A stretch of 64,000 nucleotides of DNA from Spinacia oleracea. Taxonomy: Eukaryota; Streptophyta; Magnoliopsida; Caryophyllales; Amaranthaceae. The notes beneath the pieces are model-generated. The model was not told the origin of the DNA. It saw nothing but the letters and a program-made list of their open reading frames with translations, and ran no database searches. The stretch's first letter is position 1; every line of letters begins with the position of its first letter. The position numbers and the translations under genes are program-made. Positions 54,366-64,000 of the stretch are shown piece after piece. The DNA lies in contig NC_079487.1 in the NCBI RefSeq assembly GCF_020520425.1, positions 133,384,385 through 133,448,384 on the forward strand, read 5' to 3'.

Positions 54366-57300
54366 TGGACCCGGTCCACCATAAGATTATCATGGACCAG
54401 GGTAATTAGGTAATTTTAACAGTGAGTAAATTATAGAAACTGTAGGTTCTGTAAAGTAACTATATCTCCAAAATAATAACTATGAACATAATAATGATAA
54501 GAATAACTATTATATCCAAAGAGTAACTATATTATATAGAAAAGTAATTTTAACTGTAAAACAATTACTACTATATATTCATTCTTGCAGACAAAAAGAG
54601 TAAATTATAGAAACTATAGGTTCTGTAAAGTAACTATATTTTCAGAATGGTAACTATGAAATAAATAATAATAATAATATAGTAATTTCGATGAGAACAA
54701 TTATTCTATCCAAAGATTAACTATATTATATAGAAAAATAAGTTTAGCTGTAAAACAATTACTATATTATAAAAATAAACAATATGATATAGATGGTTTA
54801 GAGGTCATATAATAATTTTTTCTATTATATATCACATAATTACTGAAATATAAAAGAGTAATTATATCAAAAGTAACAGTAATTATAACTCTTGAACAAT
54901 AATAAAAAAAACATTAACTACTTGGTTAGTTGTTTTAGCTACGACATTCTAATTCTTTGCATCTATTAAATAAACCATGTTAAACTCAAATGTTTTTTGA
55001 ACTAAAAAATACTAATCGACACGTCCACGTGGACCACGTCTCTTTTTTCCACCAACACATCATGTCCTTCCTCTACCACGTTCTTGGTTTCCATTGTTGT
55101 CAGGATTTTCTTCTTCTCCTCCTGGTTTTGTTTTCCTTGCAGAATTTATTCTTTGCACGATTTCAATTCTGGGTGCATCATCTTTGTATTTCTGAATCAA
55201 TAATATTTAAACTAAGTTAATAATTTAACATTTAAATATGAAAAAATAACATAGTAACTATGTAAAATGTGTAGTTTCTATTATGCATCATATAATAACT
55301 CTTACAATTAACGATGGTAAAATACTTGCAGAATTGCATATATAGTTATTGTTATTGTTATAGTCATATAGTTACTGTCAAAATAATATAGTCACTTTTA
55401 TTAATAATAACATGGAGTACACAGAAAGATCATAAAAAGAACATAATGATAAGATAATAACTATTAAAAATATATAGTTACTATTATACATGATATAGTA
55501 ACTCTTAATATTAATGATAGTCATATACGAGTAAGGTTGTAGATATAGTTATTGTTATGATCATATAATTGTTGTGATCATAACATAGTAACTCTTATTA
55601 CTAATAACATAGAAGACAACAAAGAACATGAAAAGAACATTATAATATACATAAAAAACTATACCAAACATATAGTTACTATAATACAAGATATAATACC
55701 TATAAATATTATTGATGGTCATTTAGTCACAGAGTTGCAGACATAGTTGATGTGATAATAATATAGTAACTCTATCCATAATACAGTAACTATATCATTA
55801 AAAATATAGAATAACATAAAAACATGCACATAACATAATAAACTAACATAGTACCTATTTCAAAAATATAGTAACTATATAAAACGTACAATAACTATTA
55901 AAGAAAATAAACATATGGTAACAAGTCATGATAAAATAAACATAATATCTATTTCAAACATATAGTAACTATATAAATAATATAGTAACTATTAAAGAAA
56001 ATAAACATATGGTAACACATCGTGATAAAATAAACATAGTACCTATTTCAAACATATAGTAACTAATATAATAATATAGTAACTATTGTACACATATAGT
56101 AACCATTATAATCACACAACAACTAGCTTAACACATAGTGACTATTATTATAATATAGTAACTATTGTACAAATATAGTAACCATTATAATCATATAGTC
56201 ACTATCTTATACTCTAAATAACATATTACATAATGTAATCGTATAGTAACTATTATTTATCAAAAAGTCACTATAAACTGTTATTAACATAGTAACTATC
56301 TTAAACACATAGTTATTGTTTTAAATTTATAATAACTTTCTAAAAAATATAGTAACTATTTTAAACACATAGTTACTGTTTTAAACTTATAATAACTTTC
56401 TAAAAAATATAGTGACTATTTTAAACACATAGTTACTGTTTTAAAGTTATAGTAACTTTTAAGAAAAGTATAGTTACTCTAAAAACTACTACTAACATAA
56501 ACACAACGAACATTCCAGTGACTATTAAAAACACTAATTTGCAACATAAATTAAAGGTGACTATATCATTTATATACTAACTATGTGAAACACTAACCCT
56601 AATTTCAACAAAACAACAAACATTTCGAATTACTCAACAAAATAATAACTATTGTACACATATAGTAACCATTAAAATAATATAGTAACTATTGTACACA
56701 TATAGTAACCATTAAAATAATATAGTAACTATTGTACACATATAGTAACCATTAAAATTACATAGTACCTCTTTAAACCATATAGTTACTGTATTACTCA
56801 TATAGTTACTATTTAAAATCGTGAAGTCACTGATCGAATTCGCGAAGTGAAAACGATACTTCGGTAAAACACAAACATTAATTTCTTCAAAAGAACAAAT
56901 ATTTTCAATTTTAAATAAAAATAGACTTAAAATTCTTTAAAAAACAACAAACCGAGATGTGATCTCTAAAAATTCTTGCGAAGATTTGTAGGCGAGCGCA
57001 AATTCTTCGATTCGATTTCGGCAACGACGAACCTCCTTCTTGATCTACTACTTCCTCCAATTTTTCCTCATCAAATAGATCCAATCATAAGAATTATAAG
57101 ATAATTACTAAAAAAATCGAACAAAACCTAGAAATTTGGGCTAAATTTTGAAAAGCTTAGAGAGAAAATGAAAGAGAATGAACGGAATGTAGATCTGAAA
57201 TTTTGAAAAATAAAAAAGTTTAAAACGTATATAAAGTGGGCTAGACACAAATCGCATTAAAACTCTTCAAAACACATAGTAACTCTTTAAAACACATAGT

Positions 57301-57422
57301 TACTGTAATACGCATATAGTTACTATTTAAAATTACAAAATAACTGTCACGTGACAGTTACATATGTTACCCATAAAAATTACTCCGTTGCCCTGGTCCA
57401 CGCTAAGTTAGCATGGACCAGG
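54366..57422. mobile_element. 3-kb TIR-like element filled with ATAGT-W-ACTAT repeats
   Basis: The left end (ACCCGGTCCACCATAAGATT then ATGGACCAGGGTAA) and the reverse complement of the right end (ACCTGGTCCATGCTAACTTA then GTGGACCAGGGCAA) are diverged inverted repeats; each end can itself fold into a hairpin (TGGTCCA/TGGACCA). Between them the DNA is dominated by ATAGTAACTAT and ATAGTTACTAT and variants in both orientations. Local tandem periods are 40 bp (56651-56757, three units), 60 bp (56281-56460, three units) and about 100 bp (55895 and 55995). Near the left (about 55015-55190) the - strand could encode a short KRRGPRGRVD-type basic tail, perhaps a scrap of a gene. No target-site duplication was found, so the exact ends are uncertain. 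Confidence 0.6.
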
Positions 57423-57443
57423 TTTATATTAGTGTAAATATAT

Positions 57444-57572
57444 ATATGCTACCCCATAAGCCAAGGTAACAACACAATTTCAATACACAAGGTAAAAAAT
57501 TACCCTAATTCTTACAATGATCATCTACGAAGATCTTATTAGTGGCGACGAACTTTTATCCGACTCATATAA
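57444..57572 (+). pseudogene. Duplicated 5' end of the TCTP-like gene
   Basis: 129 bp identical by eye to 59778-59906: 74 bases of leader plus the first 18 codons ([18 protein letters not shown]). After this the frame continues KLP and stops. It is a 5' fragment 2.33 kb upstream of the longer copy. Confidence 0.85.
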
Positions 57573-59777
57573 ATTACCCTAGTCTTATATGCACTCGATG
57601 CGTGCGAAATATTATAAAAACTTAAAATTGTGTAATTATAACTAATCATAACGAATATTAGGCACTAAAATATCATTCACAAATTTCATATTTTAAAACA
57701 GTGAGGTTGTATAATACGTCAAACTTGCAATCTAAATAGTGAAACAGTGTAATACTCATGTCCTTAGTCCTTACATGACAAAAAATCAAAATCTTAGTAC
57801 CAAAGTAAAATAATTAAAAACAAAAAAGTGGTTTCTCCTCGCAATGTACTCCTCCGCCCATCCATGTGCAACACATAACTAACGTTATAAGAATGTCCTG
57901 GATTAAAATCTCCAATCGGTGGATGTAGCACCCACGATTTTTTTTTGCTTTCCGAAGGTTGAGAATACTTTTTCCATGACCCGATTGCGTCAATTAGACT
58001 GCATGAATTTAAAACAATATATTTTAATGTTAAATATAATGAGCTAATCAATCAAGAAGATTATGTAGTTAGAGTAAATTAAAACCCGTTGATATAATGA
58101 TTTTATTTCAGTAGTTAAGTAATCTAACAGTTGTTGTGCAATGTCATATAGTATTGTTGCTGTCAAACTATCACTTTTGTCAAATATGAAAAGTCGAAAT
58201 AATAACCTATAAAATGAAGCAATAACAAATGATTAATTTAGATATTTTATAAATTGTAAAATTAAATGATGGATAATTAAAAATTTTAAAATGAAACATA
58301 GTCACTAAAAAATACGGAGTAATTTTAGAATATCATGTTAAGGTTTATTTTTGTGGCTATTTTTCAAACAACTGCAATGTGTTTTATATGGCATCGGTAT
58401 TTTGCTTAAAATAAAAGCCCTAGTCCCAAATTTTGCTTTACGTGATTTGTTATGTTATTTTTTTTTTCTTTTATGGGTTTTTTCTTTGTTTATTATTATG
58501 GTATCTCTTGTCACCTTCACCTTTGTGGGAACTAATAGTATAGATAATGATATTGATCCCTTGTTTGGGAAGGAGCTTCGTTTTAAATTTTTAGAGAACT
58601 TTGACAAATTTAATGAATTTTGACTAAACTACCCTTACAATTTTAAGAAGTTCACCGGGTATTCTTATTTGGGATATTGTATCTTTTACAGGTAGAATGA
58701 TAAATCTAGTTGCTTACCTCTTTAATTAGTTGCTCCTCCTAGCTCTCTCCTCATATCTGAAGCAAGGTGATTACAATCAATTATAATCCCCTCCTCTTTC
58801 TCAACTCTTTTGCTAACTCACCCCCTCCAGTATCTCCTCTTTGTTGGTACTAACAACAACAACAAAACCGGCACAACCACCAACAACAATACCGGCACAA
58901 CCACCAACCACCTACAAATCAATTCAATCAAATTTCTACAGATTTTGGAGATTCAAGTTTTAACAGTTGCGAAAATAATGGAGGATAAGGTATGAAATCG
59001 GAACCCTAGATCGAAATCCAAGATATAGAAGTTTTGAGAGATAAAAGGTTTAAGAAGATGAAGAAAATAACGGAGATGGTATCCCTCGGCATGGCGATGG
59101 CGATTGTTCCAAGATTTACAGTGAGTTCTTTTGTATTAGTTTGTCCAGTTCGTTAATTGTTTGGGAAAATGATTGGGTTTTACATCTCTTTGATTTTAGG
59201 CTTGTTGTAATTGGATTAATTGTGAAATTTTGGAGGCCTTTAAATCTCTTTGATTTTAGGCGTTTTGTAAGTAAATTAATTTGTGAAATTGTGGAGGCCT
59301 TTAAATCTCTTTGATTTTAGGCGTTTTGTAAGGAAATTAATTTGTGAAATTATGGAGGCCTTTGCTGCTCTTTGATTCTATGCGTTTGTTAAGGCCTTTC
59401 TTGTTCTTTTATTTTAGGCGTTTTGACTGAATTTATTGTGTTATTTGGAGAAAATGAGAGATTTATGGGCTTGTAAATTTGACAGATTATTTTGTGCGTG
59501 AATTGCTGGGTTTTGAAAGGTGTGACAGATTTTGTTTGACTTCTCTATAATATTTATGCGTAATATATGTGGGTTTCCTAATATAAGCTGTGATTTCCTT
59601 TGCTTTGAAACGATGGAGTAATTAGAGCTTTCGGATTTGTTACTGGAAATCAGTAAATAATCAAATTTTGAGCGGAATAAAACTGTAAAAGTATAGAGGG
59701 TAGTTTAGTCATTTAGATAGGGAACACCAAAAGTGTGTTTACGTAAACGCCCTCAGCTCTTCCTTTATAGAATAGAG
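57573..59777. other. DNA between the two TCTP 5' copies
   Basis: AT-rich DNA without a convincing gene. An inverted pair TGACTAAACTACCCT (58621) and AGGGTAGTTTAGTCA (59697) encloses a stretch that looks like a gene leader: a pyrimidine-rich CTCTTTCTCAACTC, ACAACAACAAAACCGG repeats and ATGGAGGATAAG|GTATGA with a donor-like sequence (58977-58994). A 60-bp tandem repeat lies at about 59184-59365. Confidence 0.45.
59184..59425. repeat. Tandem repeat, about 60-bp period
   Basis: TCTCTTTGATTTTAGG recurs at about 59184, 59244 and 59305, with a more diverged fourth unit from about 59365. The units share GTGAAATTNTGGAGGCC. Confidence 0.75.
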
Positions 59778-59850
59778 ATATGCTACCCCATAAGCCAAGG
59801 TAACAACACAATTTCAATACACAAGGTAAAAAATTACCCTAATTCTTACA

Positions 59851-60393
59851 ATGATCATCTACGAAGATCTTATTAGTGGCGACGAACTTTTATCCGACTC
59901 ATATAACTCCAAAGAACTCTTTAATGGATGCCTATGGGAGGTACAAGGAAAGTGGGTTGTTAAAGATAGTCGCATCGACGTCAACATTCGCGCCAACCCT
60001 TCTGCCGAAGGCGGGGCTGAAGACGACGTCGTTGATGACAACCACGGTGTCAAGGTTGTCGACATTGTTGACAACTTTAGGCTACAAGAAAAACCACCCT
60101 ATGATAAGAAACAATTTGTTGCGTGGGTTAAGGGTTACATCAAGAACTTGATTGGTAAGTTGGAAGCTGAGAAGGCTAATGAGTTTAAGAAGAATGTCGA
60201 GGCGGCGACGAAGTTTCTGATGTCGAAGCTAAAAGAACTTCAATTCTTTGTGGGTGAGAGTAAGAATGATGATGGTTCTATGGTTATGGCTTATTACAAG
60301 GATGGTGCTATTGATCCAACTTTTTTGTACTTTGCTCATGGTCTTGAGACTCTCCGCAGAGTATCGTTTGCTTTAACATTGTTTAAAGTCTGA
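59851..60393 (+). CDS. TCTP-like protein (intronless, altered C-terminus)
   Basis: A 180-residue intronless ORF matching translationally controlled tumour protein, a small cytoplasmic growth and calcium/GTPase-linked regulator of eukaryotes. Residues 1-165 follow the family: [11 protein letters not shown], the signature region [11 protein letters not shown] (46-55), [13 protein letters not shown], and [20 protein letters not shown] with FFVGES. TCTP proteins usually end GLKEVKC or similar at about 168 residues; here the end is replaced by [17 protein letters not shown]. Plant TCTP genes have introns, so the lack of introns suggests a retrogene. The I-for-G change in the signature (IRAN for IGAN) is another small departure. 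The ORF is open, so the protein could be made. Expression is unknown; the 74 bp of leader is identical to the upstream fragment. Confidence 0.8.
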   Translation: MIIYEDLISGDELLSDSYNSKELFNGCLWEVQGKWVVKDSRIDVNIRANPSAEGGAEDDVVDDNHGVKVVDIVDNFRLQEKPPYDKKQFVAWVKGYIKNLIGKLEAEKANEFKKNVEAATKFLMSKLKELQFFVGESKNDDGSMVMAYYKDGAIDPTFLYFAHGLETLRRVSFALTLFKV

Positions 60394-60500
60394 GAGTGGG
60401 GATAGCTCAGTTGATTACAGATTCCCTCCCGATTCCAGGTGATCGTGGTATCGATTCTCACCCCCGCCTTTATGGCTCATTTGCACACACACAAAAAACG
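60394..60500 (+). mobile_element. tRNA-derived SINE head
   Basis: Directly after the TCTP-like stop codon the sequence GATAGCTCAGTTGATTACAG contains an A box (TAGCTCAGTTG), and GGTATCGATTC about 45 bases later resembles a B box of RNA polymerase III promoters. A short body and the A-rich tail CACACACACAAAAAA follow. The ends cannot fold into a tRNA acceptor stem, so it is a SINE and not a tRNA gene. No target-site duplication was found. Confidence 0.55.
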
Positions 60501-60975
60501 ATATTTACTGTCTAGTTAGTTGATTGGTACCCCCTGGTTGAAAATCCTGGGTCTGCCACTGCTTAAGAGAATCAAATATTGAAAGGGAAGGATGTGCAAT
60601 TAAGAGGAGTTTGTTATAATTCTAGCTTTCTAGGTTAAATAAATTGTTTTATGTTTTCTTTTACTAATGTAGTGGTTTTTGGTTAATTTGTTTCCTTTAA
60701 TATGTATCAGATTCTCTTAATTTGCAAGAAAATACGTTTTCATAGCGCTTTATTTTTCATTAACGTGTATTACACCCCCAATTGAAAGAGATTCATAAAA
60801 GTTTGATATGACCACAGTTTTTTGAAATTCTTACTCGTGTGATTTATGAATTAATTGAATAAAACTGAATCACAGACTAAAAGATATCCAGTACTTAATT
60901 ATATGTCAATTTTTAGAAATCGACAATAAAATATTCATTACCTATACTAATCATGTTAATTTTGAAACAAAAGGT

Positions 60976-61256
60976 CTTGCGCGCACAAGGTGTACAATAA
61001 ATTTATTGTACACCAAGATAACTTTTACCACTTTTTTCGTAACTTTAACCTAGTTTTGATTAACTTTTATATTAGTAAAAAAAAAAGTTGATAGAAATGT
61101 TTAAATGATTAATTTTATACATTATTAGTGATTTTGAAGAAATAAGTTTTAATAAAATGAAACAATTAATCACTTAAAAATATATAACTTTTACATATAT
61201 AAGCTTAACTTTAAGCATTTTGAGTTAACTTTAATATTTATTGTACACCCATTGTA
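60976..61256. repeat. GTACA palindrome repeat, MITE-like
   Basis: A perfect 26-bp palindrome at 60989-61014 and a matching ATTTATTGTACACC at 61236-61249 enclose about 220 bp of AT-rich DNA. It may be a small foldback element but no flanking duplication is seen. Confidence 0.35.
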
Positions 61257-61479
61257 AATAAGAATTTGTGATTTTGAAAACCGGCACACAAAAAAAATAA
61301 AAAAATTAGTACATAGACTCAATATATCTATACTTTTTTCTTTTTTTTTAGTTTTCTTGAAAAACAGAAAACTGAAAAAAAAAGAACCATATTAAAAGTA
61401 CCTGTTTGTATGAAAGAGTTTTCTCTTCTTTTTAAATCCTTGACATCAATTCACGTTCATCCTTCACTTCGGATAAACG

Positions 61480-62600
61480 GATCGGGTTTGGGTTCGGGTC
61501 GAGTTCATCAATTCGGGTTACAACGGGTTTATTTGGCTACCGCTTTGGATCGGGTCGGGATGAAAAATTAACGGTTCGGTTCGTGTTGTATGACACGGTT
61601 CATATCGGGTCGGGTTCATGTCAGTTTGGGTTAATAGTATATGACTTAGTTTTACCATTAATAACGATGTAACTAATGACTAATAGAATTTATCACTTCG
61701 TTTTCATGAAACCTTTATTGATGAATTAATAACTAATAACGTAGTAAATTAATAATCGATAATGATGAACTAATACGTAATGAATTTGTAAAGTTTGTAA
61801 ATAAAAGTTTATCATATATTCATATTGGTTTAAACAGCAACGGGACTAACATGTTCAACAACAAAACGAGACAAACAAGTTCAAGTGTTAATGTATTAAG
61901 CCCATTCACTTAAAGCAACATAGCTTTTCGATTACTTCGTTGGTTATAACTTATAATAAGATTTTAATGTATTGAATTAGATCAATTTAATTTAACAATC
62001 AATTAATCAGTTGAATACGAGTCAATAAAAGAGTGCAAGATGGATGTTGGTTTTGCTACCTAATAAAGCGTAGCACAAATTCGGTGCGAAAACATTCTGA
62101 CCTTGTCAGTTATTATAAATATATTGTTTATTATTTTTTGACGTAAACGCCTAATTATTAATTTATTATCTTTCTTATTTTGACATTAATTTATATAAAC
62201 GTTTTAGTACATAGTACATAAACAGGTTGTAAAAGAATTACGGGTAGTAAACGGTTCAGGTTATGAACAGTCCGAATTGAAACAGTTCGGGTTGTAAACG
62301 ATCCAGGTTGAAACGGTTCGGGGTGTAAACAGTCCGGATTAACGAGTTTTTCCCGGGTTGAAACGGTTCGAATTGAAATAAATCGGGTCATTAACGATTT
62401 TGGAGTAAATTCCATTTGGGTTGCCAGACGGTTTATTATCGGGTTTCGGGTCTTAATCAAGTTAATAGTTTTAAGATGGTTCGGGTTGAATATTATCAAA
62501 TCAGATCGGGTTTCGGGTTCTAGCTCACGGGTTATTAACGGTCCGGATTCTTAACGATCGGATTAACCCAAAAGGTTCATCGGTTCGGGTTGAGAACTGA
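61480..62600. repeat. Degenerate GGTTCGGG-rich region
   Basis: GGTTCGGGTTG, CGGGTCGGG and GAAACGGTTCGG variants recur irregularly for about 1.1 kb. The composition resembles the GC-rich interiors of the hAT-like elements elsewhere in the window, but no ends can be defined. Confidence 0.4.
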
Positions 62601-62876
62601 GAGCTCTAGCAATCTACCATTAACCCATCCATACGTTTTATTATCAGACTGTAACTGATCTAAAATAAGGCAAAATAGTTTGTATATAATGCACTTTGCC
62701 AAAGTCCCATAACAGAAACATCTCTTTTTATTCAAACAGACCGGTTCACAGATGGAACTTTACAAGTGAATAAATATTGATCAGAGCAACTTCAAAACAG
62801 AAGTTTTACGAGTTTATGGACACTGCAAATACCAACAGAAGGTTCTCAAGTAACAAAGTTATGGTTCATAGTTTTC

Positions 62877-63002
62877 TCAGAGTTTTGCGATCAGACCATT
62901 TTGAACAGGCTTAGCAACTACGCCGTTAGTTTCCTTGATATCAGACTCATGTGTGTTGGGTGGTACATCAACAGCTGGTGAGCAGTTGAAGAATCCATGG
63001 GG
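62877..63002 (-). CDS. Last exon of a - strand gene running off the window
   Basis: A 126-bp exon with acceptor TTGCTTCTACAG and an open frame of 41 residues ending in [44 protein letters not shown]. Phase 0 at its start. It is composed like a coding exon, and no ATG or upstream exon lies inside the window as far as I can see, so the gene continues beyond 64000. I cannot identify the protein from this tail. Confidence 0.55.
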   Translation of the reverse strand, partial: PHGFFNCSPAVDVPPNTHESDIKETNGVVAKPVQNGLIAKL

Positions 63003-64000
63003 CTGTAGAAGCAAAGCAGAAAAAATGAACAGCATGAGTCAATCTATTTATATACGCAATACTGGCTGAAAACAAACTCAGATGTTAACAGTCACCATTA
63101 AGTGATAAGAAGAAGCAGATAAACAGATTGGAATAAGAGAGCAAACGACTCCTGTTTTTCACAGAAGAAATTCACAGAGAATCGAAGCAATAAGTTTACA
63201 ACGTGGGATAACTTCAACTTATTTTCAGTTATTTTAGCTAAGTTAAGTTACAATGTTATGATAAGTTAAGTTCATAAAACAAAAACAAGTGCAAATAAGT
63301 TAAGTTCGGGATAAGTAAGTTCAGTTCAAGAAAAATAAGTTAAGTTCGAGATAACTAAAGTTCAGTTCAGGTAAAAACTAGATAGAGTTCAGATAAGAGA
63401 AGTTCAGGTAAGGGGAAAACAGGTGTCCTATAACTGACCAAGTGTTCTATGTCTTGATTTTTTTTTCCAAAGGGCACAAATATCTGTGGTTATTGTCCAT
63501 TTCCGATGGAGCCAAAGATTCATTTGTTCTTTTGGCTGTGGGATGTAATGGACTAAATCAAAATGGCGCTTAATACCTCTTCGCTTCCATTCCATGAGGT
63601 AGAAGGTGGTTGTCCCATTGTTGTCCCGTTATCGCTTTTGGGTCAATTGGAAACAACCTCTCTACAATTGCAAGGGTAAGGTTGCGTATGTCCGACCCCC
63701 CCTTACCCCGCTTCTTGCGGGAGCCTCTTTGAGGCAATGGGGTAATGAGAATGATAATGATAATGATAATGATGACAAATATCTGTGGTAATTTGGAGAA
63801 TTTATGTAAGACATACTTGTCTAACGCATAATCCGAGGAAGAATGTAATGACACCTCTCTCTATTCTACTCCATAGTAGACTAGTAGCTACAACTTATAA
63901 TAAAACTAAAATGTCATTCCATTATTAAGCAAATTGCTTGTTCACAGGTAACAGAATGGTTCAGAATTTAGTACAGCAAATGTTTCCCTTTCTTTTTAAT
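63003..64000 (-). other. Intron of the partial gene at the right edge
   Basis: About 1 kb of probable intron. It contains irregular AAGTTAAGTTC repeats (63235-63410) and the SINE-like insertion at 63491-63774. No further exon was recognised. Confidence 0.45.
63491..63774. mobile_element. SINE-like retroposon with 15-bp target duplication
   Basis: ACAAATATCTGTGGT occurs at 63476-63490 and again at 63775-63789, bracketing 284 bp. The 3' part (GGTAAGGTTGCGTATGTCCG, TTACCCCGC, GGCAATGGGGTAATGA) has the look of plant SINE 3' ends, and the tail is a run of AATGATAATGAT units. I do not see clear polymerase III A and B boxes, so the exact SINE family is open. Confidence 0.7.

Larger units (their letters stand above)
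60501..62876. other. AT-rich intergenic DNA with degenerate repeats
   Basis: No gene is visible. It holds a 26-bp perfect palindrome (GGTGTACAATAAA and its complement) at 60989-61014 with a further half-copy at 61236-61249. From about 61480 to 62600 it contains many degenerate GGTTCGGGTTGAAAC-type words, which look like a decayed GC-richer element. The 3' UTR of the next gene lies at the right end. Confidence 0.5.

Noticed and set aside
58351-58623. A 90-residue hydrophobic frame that looks like a membrane protein
   Set aside because: It comes from T-rich DNA; phenylalanine and leucine runs are expected from such sequence, and no homology or splice context is visible.
60396-60466. A possible tRNA gene
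   Set aside because: A and B box-like words are present but the ends cannot pair into an acceptor stem and no proper anticodon arm is seen; a SINE head explains it better.

Overview
The window is nuclear DNA of a flowering plant, almost certainly a eudicot. The genes have plant-type introns, the gene families are plant ones (an ARMADILLO REPEAT ONLY protein, an F-box/Sel1 protein, a cytochrome P450 CYP72A relic), and the background is AT-rich and full of MITEs and LTR retrotransposons. Frequent ACTCCGTA/TACGGAGT words in the spacers recall Caryophyllales (Amaranthaceae) genomes; that placement is an impression, not proof.

Layout. 1-14.0 kb: small TIR elements, then a complete Athila-type Ty3/gypsy element (1325-14024, + strand) with gag-pol, an env-position ORF, PBS, PPT and two 1399-bp LTRs. 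14.0-21.0 kb: two Stowaway-like MITEs; one is split by a complete Ty1/copia element (Copia-1, 15504-20768, - strand) whose LTRs end in TATA instead of TG..CA. 21.0-23.2 kb: inverted-repeat elements. 23.25-27.42 kb: a four-exon F-box/Sel1-repeat gene on the - strand. 27.6-37.1 kb: two copies of a roughly 1.4-kb segmental duplication. The first copy is split by a small insertion that itself holds a complete Copia element (Copia-2, 28216-32802, - strand). Between the copies lies a one-exon gene for a small acidic protein. 36.8-39.5 kb: a three-exon gene of unknown function whose last exon is repeated in the duplication. 39.8-45.3 kb: MITEs, hAT-like and MULE-like non-autonomous elements and a CYP72A relic. 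45.64-47.53 kb: a single-exon ARO-family armadillo gene (- strand). 48.88-53.82 kb: a third complete Copia element (Copia-3, + strand). 54.4-57.4 kb: a 3-kb array built from the quasi-palindrome ATAGT-W-ACTAT, bounded by inverted hairpin sequences. 57.4-60.5 kb: a TCTP retrogene-like ORF with its 5' end duplicated 2.3 kb upstream, followed by a tRNA-derived SINE head. 60.5-64.0 kb: low-complexity DNA, the last exon of a further - strand gene and a SINE-like insertion in its intron.

The host genes do not form a pathway; they are ordinary dispersed plant genes. The dominant story is recent transposition. All four LTR elements have target-site duplications, intact long ORFs and LTR pairs that look identical (three cases) or differ at one visible position in 1399 (Athila). 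I found no clearly new multi-gene system. The most unusual items are the TATA-terminated Copia whose LTR supplies the pol stop codon, the ATAGTWACTAT array element, a possible duplicated polypurine tract in the Athila element, and the rearranged TCTP copy. All comparisons were made by eye.
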